This document shows, piece by piece, positions 7,464 through 17,500 of a DNA stretch of 64,000 bases. Within the stretch, counting starts at the first letter, position 1, and the number at the start of each line of letters is the position of its first letter. A program made the translations under genes and the position numbers. The stretch spans positions 1 through 64,000 of the forward strand of contig CACAPU010000001.1 of assembly GCA_902534465.1 (NCBI GenBank). The letters are read 5' to 3'. The notes below the pieces were generated by a model. It ran no database searches. It saw nothing but the letters and a program-made list of their open reading frames with translations, and was not told the origin of the DNA. This DNA comes from an uncultured Pelagibacteraceae bacterium (GTDB taxonomy: Bacteria > Pseudomonadota > Alphaproteobacteria > Pelagibacterales > Pelagibacteraceae).

Positions 7464-9721
7464 TAAAACGATGTCCCAATTCTAAATCTAATAGATTCTG
7501 TTTTATCTGATTTTTCACTCGAAATCGGGATAGCATAGGATAAAGAGAATGGTCCAATCGGTGTAAACCAATTTACAGCAACACCTGCGGCTGATCTAAT
7601 TTTACTTGACTCTAGAGAGCTATCATAATCAACTTCTCTCAATGATGCTGCATCAAAAAACAAATTAAGGTCAAGGTTTTCATATCCACTTAAAATATTA
7701 GGTAATGTTGTATTTAAATTTATTGCCGATCCAAAATTTCCACCAACAAATTCTTCACCATCTTTTGGACCAATTTTCCCTGCCTCAAATCCTCTTAGTT
7801 TACTGCTTGGTATGTATACTCTTCTTGAAACTCTTACATCATCATCAATTGAATTTACTGACTTTAGAAAAAACTTCCCTGATAATATTAAATTATCAGT
7901 TACGGAAAAATATTTTGACATATTAATAGTATTTTCCACAGAAAGATCATCTGAATATAATGGTAAAACTTGCCTGAAACTTAAACTATGTCCCTCTGTG
8001 GGTTGAAAATTTCGGTCCAGTTTATTAAGTAAAAGTCTATATGTAAAAAGATTTTCTAAATAATCACCTTCTTGTTTTTTTTTGTATGCAGACGCATTAG
8101 AAGATGTTTCTAATTTTTCATAGTAGGTTGAAACTTCAAAATTTACATAAAGATCAGAATATTGCTCAAAATCTGTTCCAATACCAAAACCTGTTCTAGA
8201 CGTTTTAAATCCACCTGTACTTAAAAAATCTGAACTTGTACTTTCCACAATTGTATTTAATGAGCGATCTGTATTTCTAAAATTAGGATTTTTAACTGAA
8301 AATTTTCCTTTGATTTCCTCTTCTGAAACCATAATATTTGTTGAAAGTTTTATTCCTTTCCCGCCAAAGTTATTCTCAGTTATACCAGCTGTAACAGAAG
8401 CTCCAGATGTTCCTGTGCCTGCACCTGCAAATACTTCACCGGTGGGCTTCTCCTCAACTGTTATATCTATTATTTTTTTTAAATTATCCGTATTTGAATT
8501 TTTTATATTTGTTTTGACTGTTTTAAATAATTTTCTAGATTTTAAATTATCAACAGACTTTTCAAATAAAATTTTATTGAAAGGATCTCCCTCATCAACT
8601 ATCAGAGAATTTCTTATAACTTTTTCTTCAGTAATAAAGTTTCCAAATATATTTATTTGTTCAACATAAAATTTTTCGAGATCCTCAAACAAAAATTCTA
8701 CATCAATCAGATTGCTTTCTTTTAATATAAGATTGAATTTAGTATTAATAAAAACATATTCTTCCTTAAGTGAAATTTTGTCAATTTTTTCTAATACTTT
8801 ATTTAAATTTTTTTTAGAGTATTTTTTTCCTTTTAATTTATCTGAAATTTTTTTGATTTTATTCAAATTTTCATCTGCAAAACTCTCACCTAAATTTATC
8901 TTTATTTCATCAAAATAGTATTTTTTTCCTGCATCAATATTGAAACTTAGTTCAAAAAACTTATTATCAACATTTTTTGCGTAAGAGGATTTTACATTAA
9001 CGTTATAATATCCTTTATTTTTATAATATTCCTCAAGAAAACCTTCATCTAATTTTATTTTTCTTTCATCTAAATACTTTCCTGAAGATATTATTTTCCA
9101 AAATTTACCCTCCTCAGATTTAATAATATTTCTAAGTTTTGAATCTTTAAAAACTTTATCTCCAGTAAAATTTATTTTTTTTATAATTGCTCTTTCACCT
9201 AAATTAAAATTATAAATTATATCAATAGAGTTATTTTTGTTATCTATAAGTTGTGTACTAACTTCAGCGAAATAAAAACCATTAGATCGTACGATATTAT
9301 ATAAATAGTTACGCTGTTCCTTGACTGAATTTAATAGATATGGATATTTTTCACTTTTTTTAGTTGTCTCTAATAATTTTTTTTTTAATTCTTTGTTTTT
9401 GACACCATTTATAGTTATTGACTGAATTATAGGGTTTTCGTCGACTTTTATTTGTATTTTATTTGCAATTGTTGAAATTTTTACATCTTTGAAATAATTT
9501 GTCTCATAAAGTCTTTTTATTGCATCATTGAGTGTAGTTATTGAAATCTCATCATTTAAATTTAGACCAGAAAACATAATAACTGTTTCCACTGAAATTC
9601 TATTATTTCCACTTACTTCAATTTCAGAATAGCTAGAAGCTAATGATGCATTAATTAAAATAAAATAAATTATTAAAATTTTACACATTCTTCTTGTGTT
9701 TGTTTTTATAATATCAATCAT
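7463..9721 (-). CDS. bamA: Outer membrane protein assembly factor BamA
   Basis: Essential Omp85 protein that inserts beta-barrel proteins into the outer membrane. From the ATG at 9721 it has 752 residues: a signal peptide (hydrophobic CKILIIYFILINASLASS), five POTRA-like domains (the first starting SEIEVSGNNRISVETV), and a C-terminal 16-strand barrel from about residue 430. The barrel contains the VRGF-type loop as KLRGFEAGKIGP, and the last strand ends in SIRFRIGTSF with a terminal Phe. A farther upstream start at 9751 is open but would overlap dxr by 38 bases; an ATG at 9688 would also give a good signal peptide. The 9721 start overlaps the dxr stop by 8 bases. rseP, usually between dxr and bamA, is missing. 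Confidence 0.95.
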   Translation of the reverse strand: MIDIIKTNTRRMCKILIIYFILINASLASSYSEIEVSGNNRISVETVIMFSGLNLNDEISITTLNDAIKRLYETNYFKDVKISTIANKIQIKVDENPIIQSITINGVKNKELKKKLLETTKKSEKYPYLLNSVKEQRNYLYNIVRSNGFYFAEVSTQLIDNKNNSIDIIYNFNLGERAIIKKINFTGDKVFKDSKLRNIIKSEEGKFWKIISSGKYLDERKIKLDEGFLEEYYKNKGYYNVNVKSSYAKNVDNKFFELSFNIDAGKKYYFDEIKINLGESFADENLNKIKKISDKLKGKKYSKKNLNKVLEKIDKISLKEEYVFINTKFNLILKESNLIDVEFLFEDLEKFYVEQINIFGNFITEEKVIRNSLIVDEGDPFNKILFEKSVDNLKSRKLFKTVKTNIKNSNTDNLKKIIDITVEEKPTGEVFAGAGTGTSGASVTAGITENNFGGKGIKLSTNIMVSEEEIKGKFSVKNPNFRNTDRSLNTIVESTSSDFLSTGGFKTSRTGFGIGTDFEQYSDLYVNFEVSTYYEKLETSSNASAYKKKQEGDYLENLFTYRLLLNKLDRNFQPTEGHSLSFRQVLPLYSDDLSVENTINMSKYFSVTDNLILSGKFFLKSVNSIDDDVRVSRRVYIPSSKLRGFEAGKIGPKDGEEFVGGNFGSAINLNTTLPNILSGYENLDLNLFFDAASLREVDYDSSLESSKIRSAAGVAVNWFTPIGPFSLSYAIPISSEKSDKTESIRFRIGTSF

Positions 9722-10880
9722 TAAAATAGCTCTTAAGATAACTTTTAACAAAGCTTACCATATTTTTAATTTCATTAATATTATTTGGTGAAGATTTATA
9801 ATATTTTGAAAAATATGGTTTTTTTAATAATTTGATTAATAATTTATGCAATGAAATATATGAAATCCTATTTTCGAGATATCTTTTGACCAGTTCATCA
9901 TTTAAGGAAACTAAAATTATTTCAAAAAAAGTATTATTAATTTTTTTATTTAATATATTAAGCAGTGGAAATGTATTAATATTTGGTTTTGACAAATTTA
10001 AATCATTTAATTTCTTAAATTCAAAATTTTTATCGATATGTTTAAATATTTCATTATTTAAGTATAAAACATTTGTTATTGGAATTTCCATTGTTGTTTC
10101 ATGTGCTAAAATTTTGGTTAAACCATTGTTAAAATGAATAATCGAATGAATATAAGATTTTGGATGAATTAATATTTTTATTTTTTTTATGTCTAGGTCA
10201 AATATTTTGGCTGCCTCAATAACTTCAAAAATTTTATTCATCATTGTTGCCGAGTCTATTGAAATTTTTTTTCCCATTTTCCAATTTGGATGATTAAGAG
10301 CAAATTGTGGTTTAATATTTTTAACACTTTCAATTTTTTTATTTAAAAAAGGTCCACCTGAAGCTGTTAAATAAACAGCATTGATATTTTCAACCTTTTC
10401 ACCTTTAAGTAATTTCCAAATTGAAAAATGTTCAGAGTCTAATGGTATAAAATTTGTTCTATTTTGCTTTAATTTTTTATTAAGAAACTTCCACCCACAA
10501 ATAATTGACTCTTTATTTGCTATAGCTAAATTCTTAGTATGAGATATAATTTGTAATGATGGTTCCAATCCATCAATTCCAGAAATTGCATTGATTGTCA
10601 AAAAAACTTTATTTTTATTATTTTTCAGCGCATCTGTAATTGATGAAAATACTTTTATTTTCGCTTTTTTAAATAAAGAAATATTTTCTAAATATTTTTT
10701 TTTATCAAATATTACAACTTTTTTTACTTTAAATTCTATGGCTTGTTTGTAAATTTTATTTATGTTTTTATTGGTTGATAAAAGCTTTATTTTAAAATTT
10801 TTTTTATTTTTTCTAATAACTTTTAGAGTTGTAGTTCCTATTGAGCCTGTAGATCCTAACAAAAATAAGTTTCTTGGCAT
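9714..10880 (-). CDS. dxr: 1-deoxy-D-xylulose-5-phosphate reductoisomerase
   Basis: Second enzyme of the MEP isoprenoid pathway: NADPH-dependent conversion of DXP to MEP. Starting at the ATG at 10880 (MPRNLFLLGSTGSIG) the protein has 388 residues, the normal size; the longer frame from 10907 would overlap cdsA. The GSTGSIG NADPH-binding loop is at the N-terminus. NKESIICG, PLDSEHFSIWK (metal-binding acidic pair), LTASGGPF and the NHPNWKMGKKISIDSATMMNK active-site region are intact. It begins just after cdsA, whose product shares the lipid theme of this operon. Confidence 0.96.
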   Translation of the reverse strand: MPRNLFLLGSTGSIGTTTLKVIRKNKKNFKIKLLSTNKNINKIYKQAIEFKVKKVVIFDKKKYLENISLFKKAKIKVFSSITDALKNNKNKVFLTINAISGIDGLEPSLQIISHTKNLAIANKESIICGWKFLNKKLKQNRTNFIPLDSEHFSIWKLLKGEKVENINAVYLTASGGPFLNKKIESVKNIKPQFALNHPNWKMGKKISIDSATMMNKIFEVIEAAKIFDLDIKKIKILIHPKSYIHSIIHFNNGLTKILAHETTMEIPITNVLYLNNEIFKHIDKNFEFKKLNDLNLSKPNINTFPLLNILNKKINNTFFEIILVSLNDELVKRYLENRISYISLHKLLIKLLKKPYFSKYYKSSPNNINEIKNMVSFVKSYLKSYFND

Positions 10881-10881
10881 T

Positions 10882-11538
10882 CTAAAACATATAAATAATA
10901 ATAACACTTAATGGAATAGCTAAAAGAATTCCGTCAATTCTATCTAGAATACCTCCATGTCCAGGTAAAATACTGCCTGTATCTTTAATATCAGCTTTTC
11001 TCTTCAAAAAAGAAATTATTAAATCTCCAAATTGTGAAAAGAATGAAATAGTTATTATGAAAAATATACTATTAATATTAATTAAAATAAGGTCGTTAAA
11101 CTTATTGTAGAATAATATTCCAATAAGTAATGACAGAATGAATGCACCGAATAATCCAGAATAGGTTTTTTTTGGACTTATTTTAGTAATTTTTTTTCCA
11201 CCAATCATTTTACCAAAAAAATAACCACCTATATCTGTTGCAGCACAAATTAAAACTAAAAATATTATCAAATAGGTAGATGACTCAAAATTTTCAAATA
11301 AATAAAACCAAATAACTGTTGAAAATAAAGATAAATATAAAAGTATAATTATAATACTTAAAAATAATTTAAGCTTATTTTTTTTAAAAATTTTTTTAAA
11401 TATGCAAAAAAATTCATTTAAAATTTGAAAGTTAATTAAAATCAATAAAATTGTAAAGAAATAAAAGTTATACAAAGCAAGAAAAAAAAGAGTTAATAGT
11501 ATTATCGAAGTGTAGACTCTTTTAGTAAGTTCGCTCAT
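10882..11538 (-). CDS. cdsA: Phosphatidate cytidylyltransferase
   Basis: Integral membrane enzyme making CDP-diacylglycerol from phosphatidate and CTP, the branch point for phospholipids. The 218 residues carry about six hydrophobic helices and the C-terminal CDP-diglyceride synthetase signature SFLKRKADIKDTGSILPGHG followed by GILDRIDG. It is shorter than the ~270-residue typical form, mainly at the N-terminus, which is common among compact alphaproteobacterial versions. It overlaps uppS by 4 bases and is followed directly by dxr. Confidence 0.95.
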   Translation of the reverse strand: MSELTKRVYTSIILLTLFFLALYNFYFFTILLILINFQILNEFFCIFKKIFKKNKLKLFLSIIIILLYLSLFSTVIWFYLFENFESSTYLIIFLVLICAATDIGGYFFGKMIGGKKITKISPKKTYSGLFGAFILSLLIGILFYNKFNDLILININSIFFIITISFFSQFGDLIISFLKRKADIKDTGSILPGHGGILDRIDGILLAIPLSVIIIYMF

Positions 11539-12215
11539 TTAATACCTCCAAAATTTCTACTCATACTTTTAAATTTAAAAATTATTTTTCTAAAATCACT
11601 CTCATTAAAATCTGGCCAAAGTTTTTTAACAAAGAAAATCTCAGTATAAGATGACTGCCAAAGAAGAAAATTGCTCAATCTATATCTATCGCCAGTTCTA
11701 ATTAATATTTCTGGGTCTGGTATATTTTTTGTATACAAATTACGACTTATATTTTTTTCATTAATTCTAAGGGATAATTTTTTAATTTTTTTAAATGCGT
11801 TAATAATTTCCTCTTTAGAACCATAATTTAATGCGATATTAATTTGGATTTTGTTATTTTTTTTTGTTAATTTTTCTGCATTTTGAAGTTTATATTTTAA
11901 TGAGTTTGGAAACTTTTTTATGTTTCCAATTATTTTTAGCCTAATATTTTTTTCTAAAATTTTTGAAATTTCCTGATCGATATATTTTTCTAAAAGCTCT
12001 ATTAAAAAAACTATTTCTTTTTTTGGTCTTTTCCAATTTTCTGTAGAAAAAGTATAAAGTGTTAAATATTTAACCTTGTACAATATAGCCTCTCGTATAA
12101 TTTTTTCTACAACCTCAATACCTTTTGAGTGGCCATAATTTCGTGATTTTTTTTTTTTTATTCCCCACCTACCATTACCATCCATTATGATGGCTACGTG
12201 CCTTGGTGAATTCAT
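11535..12215 (-). CDS. uppS: Undecaprenyl diphosphate synthase (cis-prenyltransferase)
   Basis: Condenses isopentenyl units onto farnesyl diphosphate to make the C55 lipid carrier for cell-wall and LPS synthesis. The 226-residue protein has the N-terminal signature HVAIIMDGNGRWG (with the catalytic Asp), the NYGHSKG segment, TLYTFSTENWKRP, NIALNYGSKEEI, and the C-terminal DPEILIRTGDRYRLSNFLLWQ signature with its Arg residues. It overlaps frr by 4 bases (ATGA) and cdsA by 4, so the three are coupled. Slightly shorter than the ~250-residue E. coli enzyme, with no motif lost. Confidence 0.96.
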   Translation of the reverse strand: MNSPRHVAIIMDGNGRWGIKKKKSRNYGHSKGIEVVEKIIREAILYKVKYLTLYTFSTENWKRPKKEIVFLIELLEKYIDQEISKILEKNIRLKIIGNIKKFPNSLKYKLQNAEKLTKKNNKIQINIALNYGSKEEIINAFKKIKKLSLRINEKNISRNLYTKNIPDPEILIRTGDRYRLSNFLLWQSSYTEIFFVKKLWPDFNESDFRKIIFKFKSMSRNFGGIK

Positions 12216-12763
12216 ATTGTCATTATTTCTTTTTCTTTTGTATCTACTCTATCTTCGATAATTTTAATTTGATTGTCAGTATAATCTTGTATTAATTTTT
12301 CATTTTTTTTTACATCATCTTCAGAAATTGATTTTTCTTTTAGTAATTTTTTTAGTTCATCATTTGCTTCTCTTCTAATATTTCTAATTGATACTTTACA
12401 TTTTTCACCCATAGATTTTATAATTTTTTTAATTTCTAATCTTCGTTCTTCACTTAAATCAGGAACTGGTAATCTGATCATTTGACCATCTATCTGAGGA
12501 TTAAGACCTAATTCAGATTTTTTAATTGCTGCATCTATTAACACAACATTATTAATGTCCCAAACTTGAATATTTATACTTCTTGGTTCAGGTGTTGTAA
12601 TACTACCTAACTGATTTATAGGCATTTTTTGACCATAAACATCTACTTTTACTATATCAAGCATATTGGCATTTGCTCTACCAGTTCTTAATGATCCCAA
12701 CTCTTGTTGAAAAACCTCATATGTTTTTGACATTTTAATATTATATTTGCTATCTTCAAACAT
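12212..12763 (-). CDS. frr: Ribosome recycling factor
   Basis: Splits post-termination ribosomes together with EF-G. The ATG at 12763 gives 183 residues, close to the usual 185; the preceding GTG at 12766 is in frame but unnecessary. Core segments are FQQELGSLRTGRANANMLD, MPINQLGSITTPEPRSI and RNIRREANDELKK, followed by the long C-terminal helical hairpin. The start codon shares one base with the tsf stop (TGATG). pyrH, normally between tsf and frr, is therefore not at this locus. Confidence 0.97.
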   Translation of the reverse strand: MFEDSKYNIKMSKTYEVFQQELGSLRTGRANANMLDIVKVDVYGQKMPINQLGSITTPEPRSINIQVWDINNVVLIDAAIKKSELGLNPQIDGQMIRLPVPDLSEERRLEIKKIIKSMGEKCKVSIRNIRREANDELKKLLKEKSISEDDVKKNEKLIQDYTDNQIKIIEDRVDTKEKEIMTI

Positions 12764-13614
12764 CACTCGCCTATTTTTAATCTAATAAATTCATTAATTT
12801 TTAAACCCTCAATCTCTAAATTATTTAACACATTTTGAACCTTCATCTTTGGTTCCATAACCCAATCTTGAGACATTAAACTATTCTCATCCTTAAACTT
12901 ATTAATTTTGCCTAAGCTTATTTTTTTTGCTATTTCCTCTGGCTTGCCTGAATTTTTTAATTCCTCTGAGATTAGACTCGCTTCTTTTTTAATTAACTCT
13001 TCGTCTATCTCCTTGCTATTTAATGCAAGTGGATTTGATGCAGCTATATGCATAGATAATTGCTTACCAAACAAATCAATTTTTTCTGATTTTTCATTAG
13101 TTTTTAAAGATACTATCACGACTAGTTTTGAAACATTGTCTTTTATAACTGAATGTTGATAAGCAAAATTTCTTGAATTTTCTATACACAATGTTTTTGA
13201 TCTACCTATCGTTATTTTCTCTCCAATTTTAGCAATCATAGAAACTAAATTTTCATCCACTGTTTTGTTATTTTTCATTTTAGTTTTTTGTAACTCTGAA
13301 CTATTAGAGGAATGATCATTGTTTAATTCACCTAATTCTTTAACAAATTCAATAAAATCACTATTTTTTGCGACAAAATCTGTTTCGCAATTTACTTCTA
13401 AGAGTGACATTTTTTTTTCATTTCCAGACACAACAACAACGCCTTCGTGTGCTGATCTTGACATTTTTTTTGAAGCTTTTGCTATACCTTTAACTCTTAA
13501 AACCTCAGCTGCTTTATCTAGATCACCATTGCTTTCCTTTAAGGCTGCATTACAATCTTTAAATCCTGCGCCAGTTGATTTTCTTAATTGTTTTACCTTT
13601 TCAATATCACTCAT
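12763..13614 (-). CDS. tsf: Elongation factor Ts
   Basis: Guanine nucleotide exchange factor for EF-Tu. The 283-residue protein opens with the UBA-like domain [21 protein letters not shown], followed by the two-subdomain core containing [16 protein letters not shown], the segment contacting EF-Tu. It ends with a short C-terminal helical module. It is 25 bp after rpsB, the near-universal rpsB-tsf pair, and is coupled to frr through a one-base overlap. Confidence 0.97.
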   Translation of the reverse strand: MSDIEKVKQLRKSTGAGFKDCNAALKESNGDLDKAAEVLRVKGIAKASKKMSRSAHEGVVVVSGNEKKMSLLEVNCETDFVAKNSDFIEFVKELGELNNDHSSNSSELQKTKMKNNKTVDENLVSMIAKIGEKITIGRSKTLCIENSRNFAYQHSVIKDNVSKLVVIVSLKTNEKSEKIDLFGKQLSMHIAASNPLALNSKEIDEELIKKEASLISEELKNSGKPEEIAKKISLGKINKFKDENSLMSQDWVMEPKMKVQNVLNNLEIEGLKINEFIRLKIGE

Positions 13615-13639
13615 TTTAATCCCGTAATTATAAGTTTAC

Positions 13640-14416
13640 TTAATTAAGTTTATTTTCTTTTTGAGTTTCTGACATCTGAGTATCAATTATTTTTTCTTTA
13701 TTTTCTTTCTCAGTATTTATATTTTGTGGAATTTCTTTTTTTGCATTATGTATTGTTTCTTTTATAAGTGAGCAGTATAAATCGATAGATCTTCTTGCAT
13801 CATCATTTCCAGGTATAGGATAATCAACTCCATCAGGATCTGAGTTTGTGTCTAAAACTGCTATTATTGGTATACCCAATTTTATAGATTCTTTAATGGC
13901 TAGTGATTCATAATTAGTATCTATAATAAAAACAAGGTCGGGAATTTTTTTCATGCTAGAAATTCCACCCAATGACCTTTGTAATTTATCTCTTTGACCA
14001 CTCATTTTTAACAATTCTTTTTTTGTAAAACCTCTATTTTCAGATTGTAAATCTGAGTTAATTTTATCCAGTTTTTTTATAGAGTTGGATATTGTTCCCC
14101 AATTTGTTAGCATACCACCAAGCCATCTGTAATTTACAAAATACTGATCTGTTTCATTTGCAAGTTCTGCAATAGCTTCAGAAGCTTGTTTTTTTGTTGA
14201 AATAAACAATATTTTACCCCCAGAAGCTACAGTAGAGTAAATTTTCTCTAACGCTACTTTTGTGAGCTCAAGAGTTTGTGTCAAATCTATTATATGAATA
14301 GAATCCCTTTTTCCAAAAATAAATTTTTTCATTTTTGGATTCCATCTTAATGTTTTATGGCCAAGATGAACGCCAGCTTCTAATAATTGTTCTATTGTTA
14401 GGTTTGGTATTTTCAT
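13640..14416 (-). CDS. rpsB: 30S ribosomal protein S2
   Basis: Small-subunit ribosomal protein. Of 258 residues, positions 1-225 are the conserved S2 domain ([58 protein letters not shown]). The last 30 or so are a charged Lys/Glu/Asn-rich tail. It is the first gene of the long - strand run ending at lpxB. A 123-bp region separates it from dnaE, with a promoter candidate and a structured leader that could mediate S2 autoregulation. The start codon follows directly after an A-rich stretch, with the nearest purine-rich segment (ACCGGGA) inside the proposed leader fold. Confidence 0.97.
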   Translation of the reverse strand: MKIPNLTIEQLLEAGVHLGHKTLRWNPKMKKFIFGKRDSIHIIDLTQTLELTKVALEKIYSTVASGGKILFISTKKQASEAIAELANETDQYFVNYRWLGGMLTNWGTISNSIKKLDKINSDLQSENRGFTKKELLKMSGQRDKLQRSLGGISSMKKIPDLVFIIDTNYESLAIKESIKLGIPIIAVLDTNSDPDGVDYPIPGNDDARRSIDLYCSLIKETIHNAKKEIPQNINTEKENKEKIIDTQMSETQKENKLN

Positions 14417-14422
14417 TTTTTT

Positions 14423-14484
14423 CCCGGTTAAGCCACCACAATTACTGCCTAAAAAGGACCGGAGGTATAAAACCAGAAATTGTG
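14423..14484 (-). promoter_or_regulatory. Candidate rpsB leader RNA with pseudoknot
   Basis: Read on the - strand, CACAATT (14484-14478) can pair with AATTGTG (14443-14437). CCGGT (14462-14458) in the enclosed loop can pair with ACCGG (14428-14424) just downstream, an H-type pseudoknot that can extend by one G-U pair to 14423. A small GGT/ACC hairpin also lies in the loop. The distal strand ends 6 bases before the rpsB start codon, where it would hide the ribosome entry site. S2 leaders with autoregulatory structure are known in bacteria; whether this equals an already described family is not something I can check. Confidence 0.55.
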
Positions 14485-14504
14485 TGCGTGTTAATTTAGA
14501 GAAC

Positions 14505-14532
14505 TAAATACAAAAAAAAGAAAAAAAAACAA
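14505..14532 (-). promoter_or_regulatory. Candidate rpsB promoter
   Basis: On the - strand, TTGTTT (14532-14527) and TATTTA (14510-14505) are separated by 16 bases, placing transcription start near 14498, a few bases before the leader pseudoknot. The spacer is almost pure T, which also resembles a terminator tract downstream of dnaE, so the two readings compete. Confidence 0.35.
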
Positions 14533-14539
14533 GTATTTT

Positions 14540-17500
14540 TTAGATAATTTTGATATTTTCCTTATTTGTTAGCAAATTAAGCATTTTGTGATCAATTTTT
14601 CTATATTTATTTAATTGAAATGATAGAGTTTTTTTATCTATTTCAATATCAATTAAGACTTTTGTTTTGCCGCCTTCTAAATCCAATTTGTTAAATTTTT
14701 CAATATCATCTAATTTCTGAATTTTTATCTTAATTTCATTAATAGGTTTATCAATTACCTCTTTCATGGAAATAATTTTTCTAATATTTATTTTTTTTTG
14801 TATTTTGCTTTCATCAACATAGTTTTTTACCAAAGTAATCATAACAGAGCTACCTTCTACAAGTATATCTCTGTTGGTTTCGAAAATATCAGAAAATACA
14901 AAAAGTTCAAAAACGCCAGATAAATCAGAAAATTTAATTATTGCGTAAGAAGTTCCTTTTTGAGTTTTTTTTTCTTGAACCTTAAGTATGGTAGATGAAA
15001 TATTTGAACTTAAAATATTTTCATTTGAATTAAATTTTTCATAATCAATAATATTATATTGATTAAAAAGTGACTTGTATTGGTTTAAAGGATGATCTGA
15101 AATAAAGAAACCTAAGGTTTCAAATTCTTTTGAAAGTTTAGTATCAATATTCCAATCTTTAACATTTTCTATATAAGTCTCGTCATTATCATCATTGAAT
15201 AAATCTATTTGGTTGGCAGAATTGTTTTCAAAAATATTTTTTGATTTCAAAATAATATTTGGTATTGAATTATACAGAGAATGTCTATTTTTATTAAGAT
15301 TATCAAAAGCACCCGCTTTCACTAATCCTTCTAACTGTAACTTATTAATATCTTTTGGATTAACTCTGTTGATAAAGTCGTTTAAACTTTTGTATTCGCC
15401 TCTTTTATTTCTTTCATCTACAATTTTAGAAATTGCATCAAAACCAACATTTTTAATTGCACCTAATGCATAAAGAAAATTTTTGCCATCAGAAGAAAAA
15501 TCAGCTTGCGATTTATTTATATCTGGACGAATTATATTTATGTTTAATCTTTTTAATTCTTCATAAAATTCACTTAATTTTTTTTGATTTGATAGTTCCA
15601 TAGACATTGAAGCTGCAAAAAATTCATGTGGATAATAAGTTTTTAAAAAAGCAGTTTGATAAGCTATTATTGCATATGCAGCTGCATGACTTTTATTAAA
15701 TCCATACTCAGCAAATGGCTCGATTTTTAAAAAGATTCCAGCCGCAATATCTTTGCTAATTCCATTGTTGTAAGCTCCTTCAACAAATCTTTCCTTTTGT
15801 TTTTCTAGTTCAGCTCTTTTTTTTTTACCCATGGCTCTTCTTAATATGTCTGCTTCACCTGCGGTAAATCCTGATAATACTTGAGCAATTTGCATTACTT
15901 GCTCTTGATAAATAATCACACCGTAAGTTGGTTTTAAAATTTCCTCCAGCTTAGGATGTAAATAATCAGGTTCTCTCTTTCCATGTTTGCAATCGTTATA
16001 AATGGGAATATTACTCATAGGTCCAGGTCTATATAAAGCAACTAAAGCAATAATATCCTCCAAATGATTAGGTTTCATGTTGATTAAAGCATCTTTCATT
16101 CCAGAACTCTCTAATTGAAACAATCCAACAGTTTTACCACTTGATAAAAGATCAAATACTTTTTGATCTTCGTAATTAATAGTTTCAATTTTAAAATTTG
16201 GGTGATTTTTTTCTACAAGTTTTTGAGTATTGTTAATTACTGTTAACGTTTTTAAGCCCAAAAAGTCAAATTTAACCAATCCCGCATTTTCAGCAGAATA
16301 CATATCAAATTGCGTAGAAGGTAATAATAAATCCGTAGAGGAATCCTTATACAAAGGAACAGTTTCTGTTAATTTTTTGTCAGCTATAACAACGCCAGCT
16401 GCATGAGTTGCAACATTTCTATTTAGACCTTCAAGCTTCAATGACAGTTCAACTAGACGACTAACTCTTTTGTCCTCATTAATTAATTTTTGTAATCTTG
16501 GTTCTACATTGATACTTTCTTGCAAGGTTAATGGCCTAGATGGATCAAATGGTATCATTTTACAGATGCTATCTATAAAACCATATGGTAGTCCCAACAC
16601 CCGTCCAACATCTCTTATGACCATTCTAGCTTTTAGTTTTCCAAATGTTATAATGTGAGCGACACTATTTTTATATTTAGTTGTCAAATATTTGAAGACT
16701 TGGTCTCTTTTTTCCTCACAAAAATCAATATCAAAATCAGGCATAGAAATTCTATCAGGATTTAGAAATCTTTCAAAAATTAAATTGAATTTTATTGGAT
16801 CAACATCTGTTATAGATAAACACCATGCGACTAACGAACCTGCTCCAGATCCTCTTCCAGGACCAACTGGTATATTATTATCTTTTGCCCACTTTATATA
16901 GTCTGAAACAATTAAGAAATATCCTGAATAATTCATTTCAGTTATAATTTTTATTTCATGATTTAACCTATCTTTATAAGTTTCTTTAATTTTAATATTA
17001 TTTGATATTGTTTTTATTAGCTCTCGATCGTTTTTAAATTTTTTCTCCAGACCATTAAATGAGTCTTTTTTTAATTTATCGTTAATATCGACAGTTTCTG
17101 AGCTAATATTAGGCAGTATAGGCTTTGAAGGAACAGGTCTGAAGTTGCATCTATACGGTAAATTATAATTATTTTCTAATGCCTCAGGTAAATCTTTAAA
17201 GATTTCCTTCATTTCATCTGATGACTTTAAATAATGATTATTAGATAGTTTTAATCTTTTTTGATCATTTATGTAAGTTTTTTGTCCAATACACATTAAA
17301 GCATCATGAGCTTCATGCATCTCCTTATCCAAATAGTAAACCTCGTTAGTTGCTATGATTGGTATTTCATATTTTTTTGAAAGATTAAGATTTAAAATTT
17401 CAAATTCTTTTTCGTTCTTATCTCCATGTCTTTGAATTTCTAAATAAAAATTTTCTTTAAAATTTTTTTTTAACAGTATTATTAATTCTTCTAACTCATC

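Noticed and set aside
14511..14540. T-rich tract (on the - strand) after dnaE as an intrinsic terminator
   Set aside because: No GC-containing hairpin precedes the T-run, so it is treated as spacer within the rpsB promoter region.
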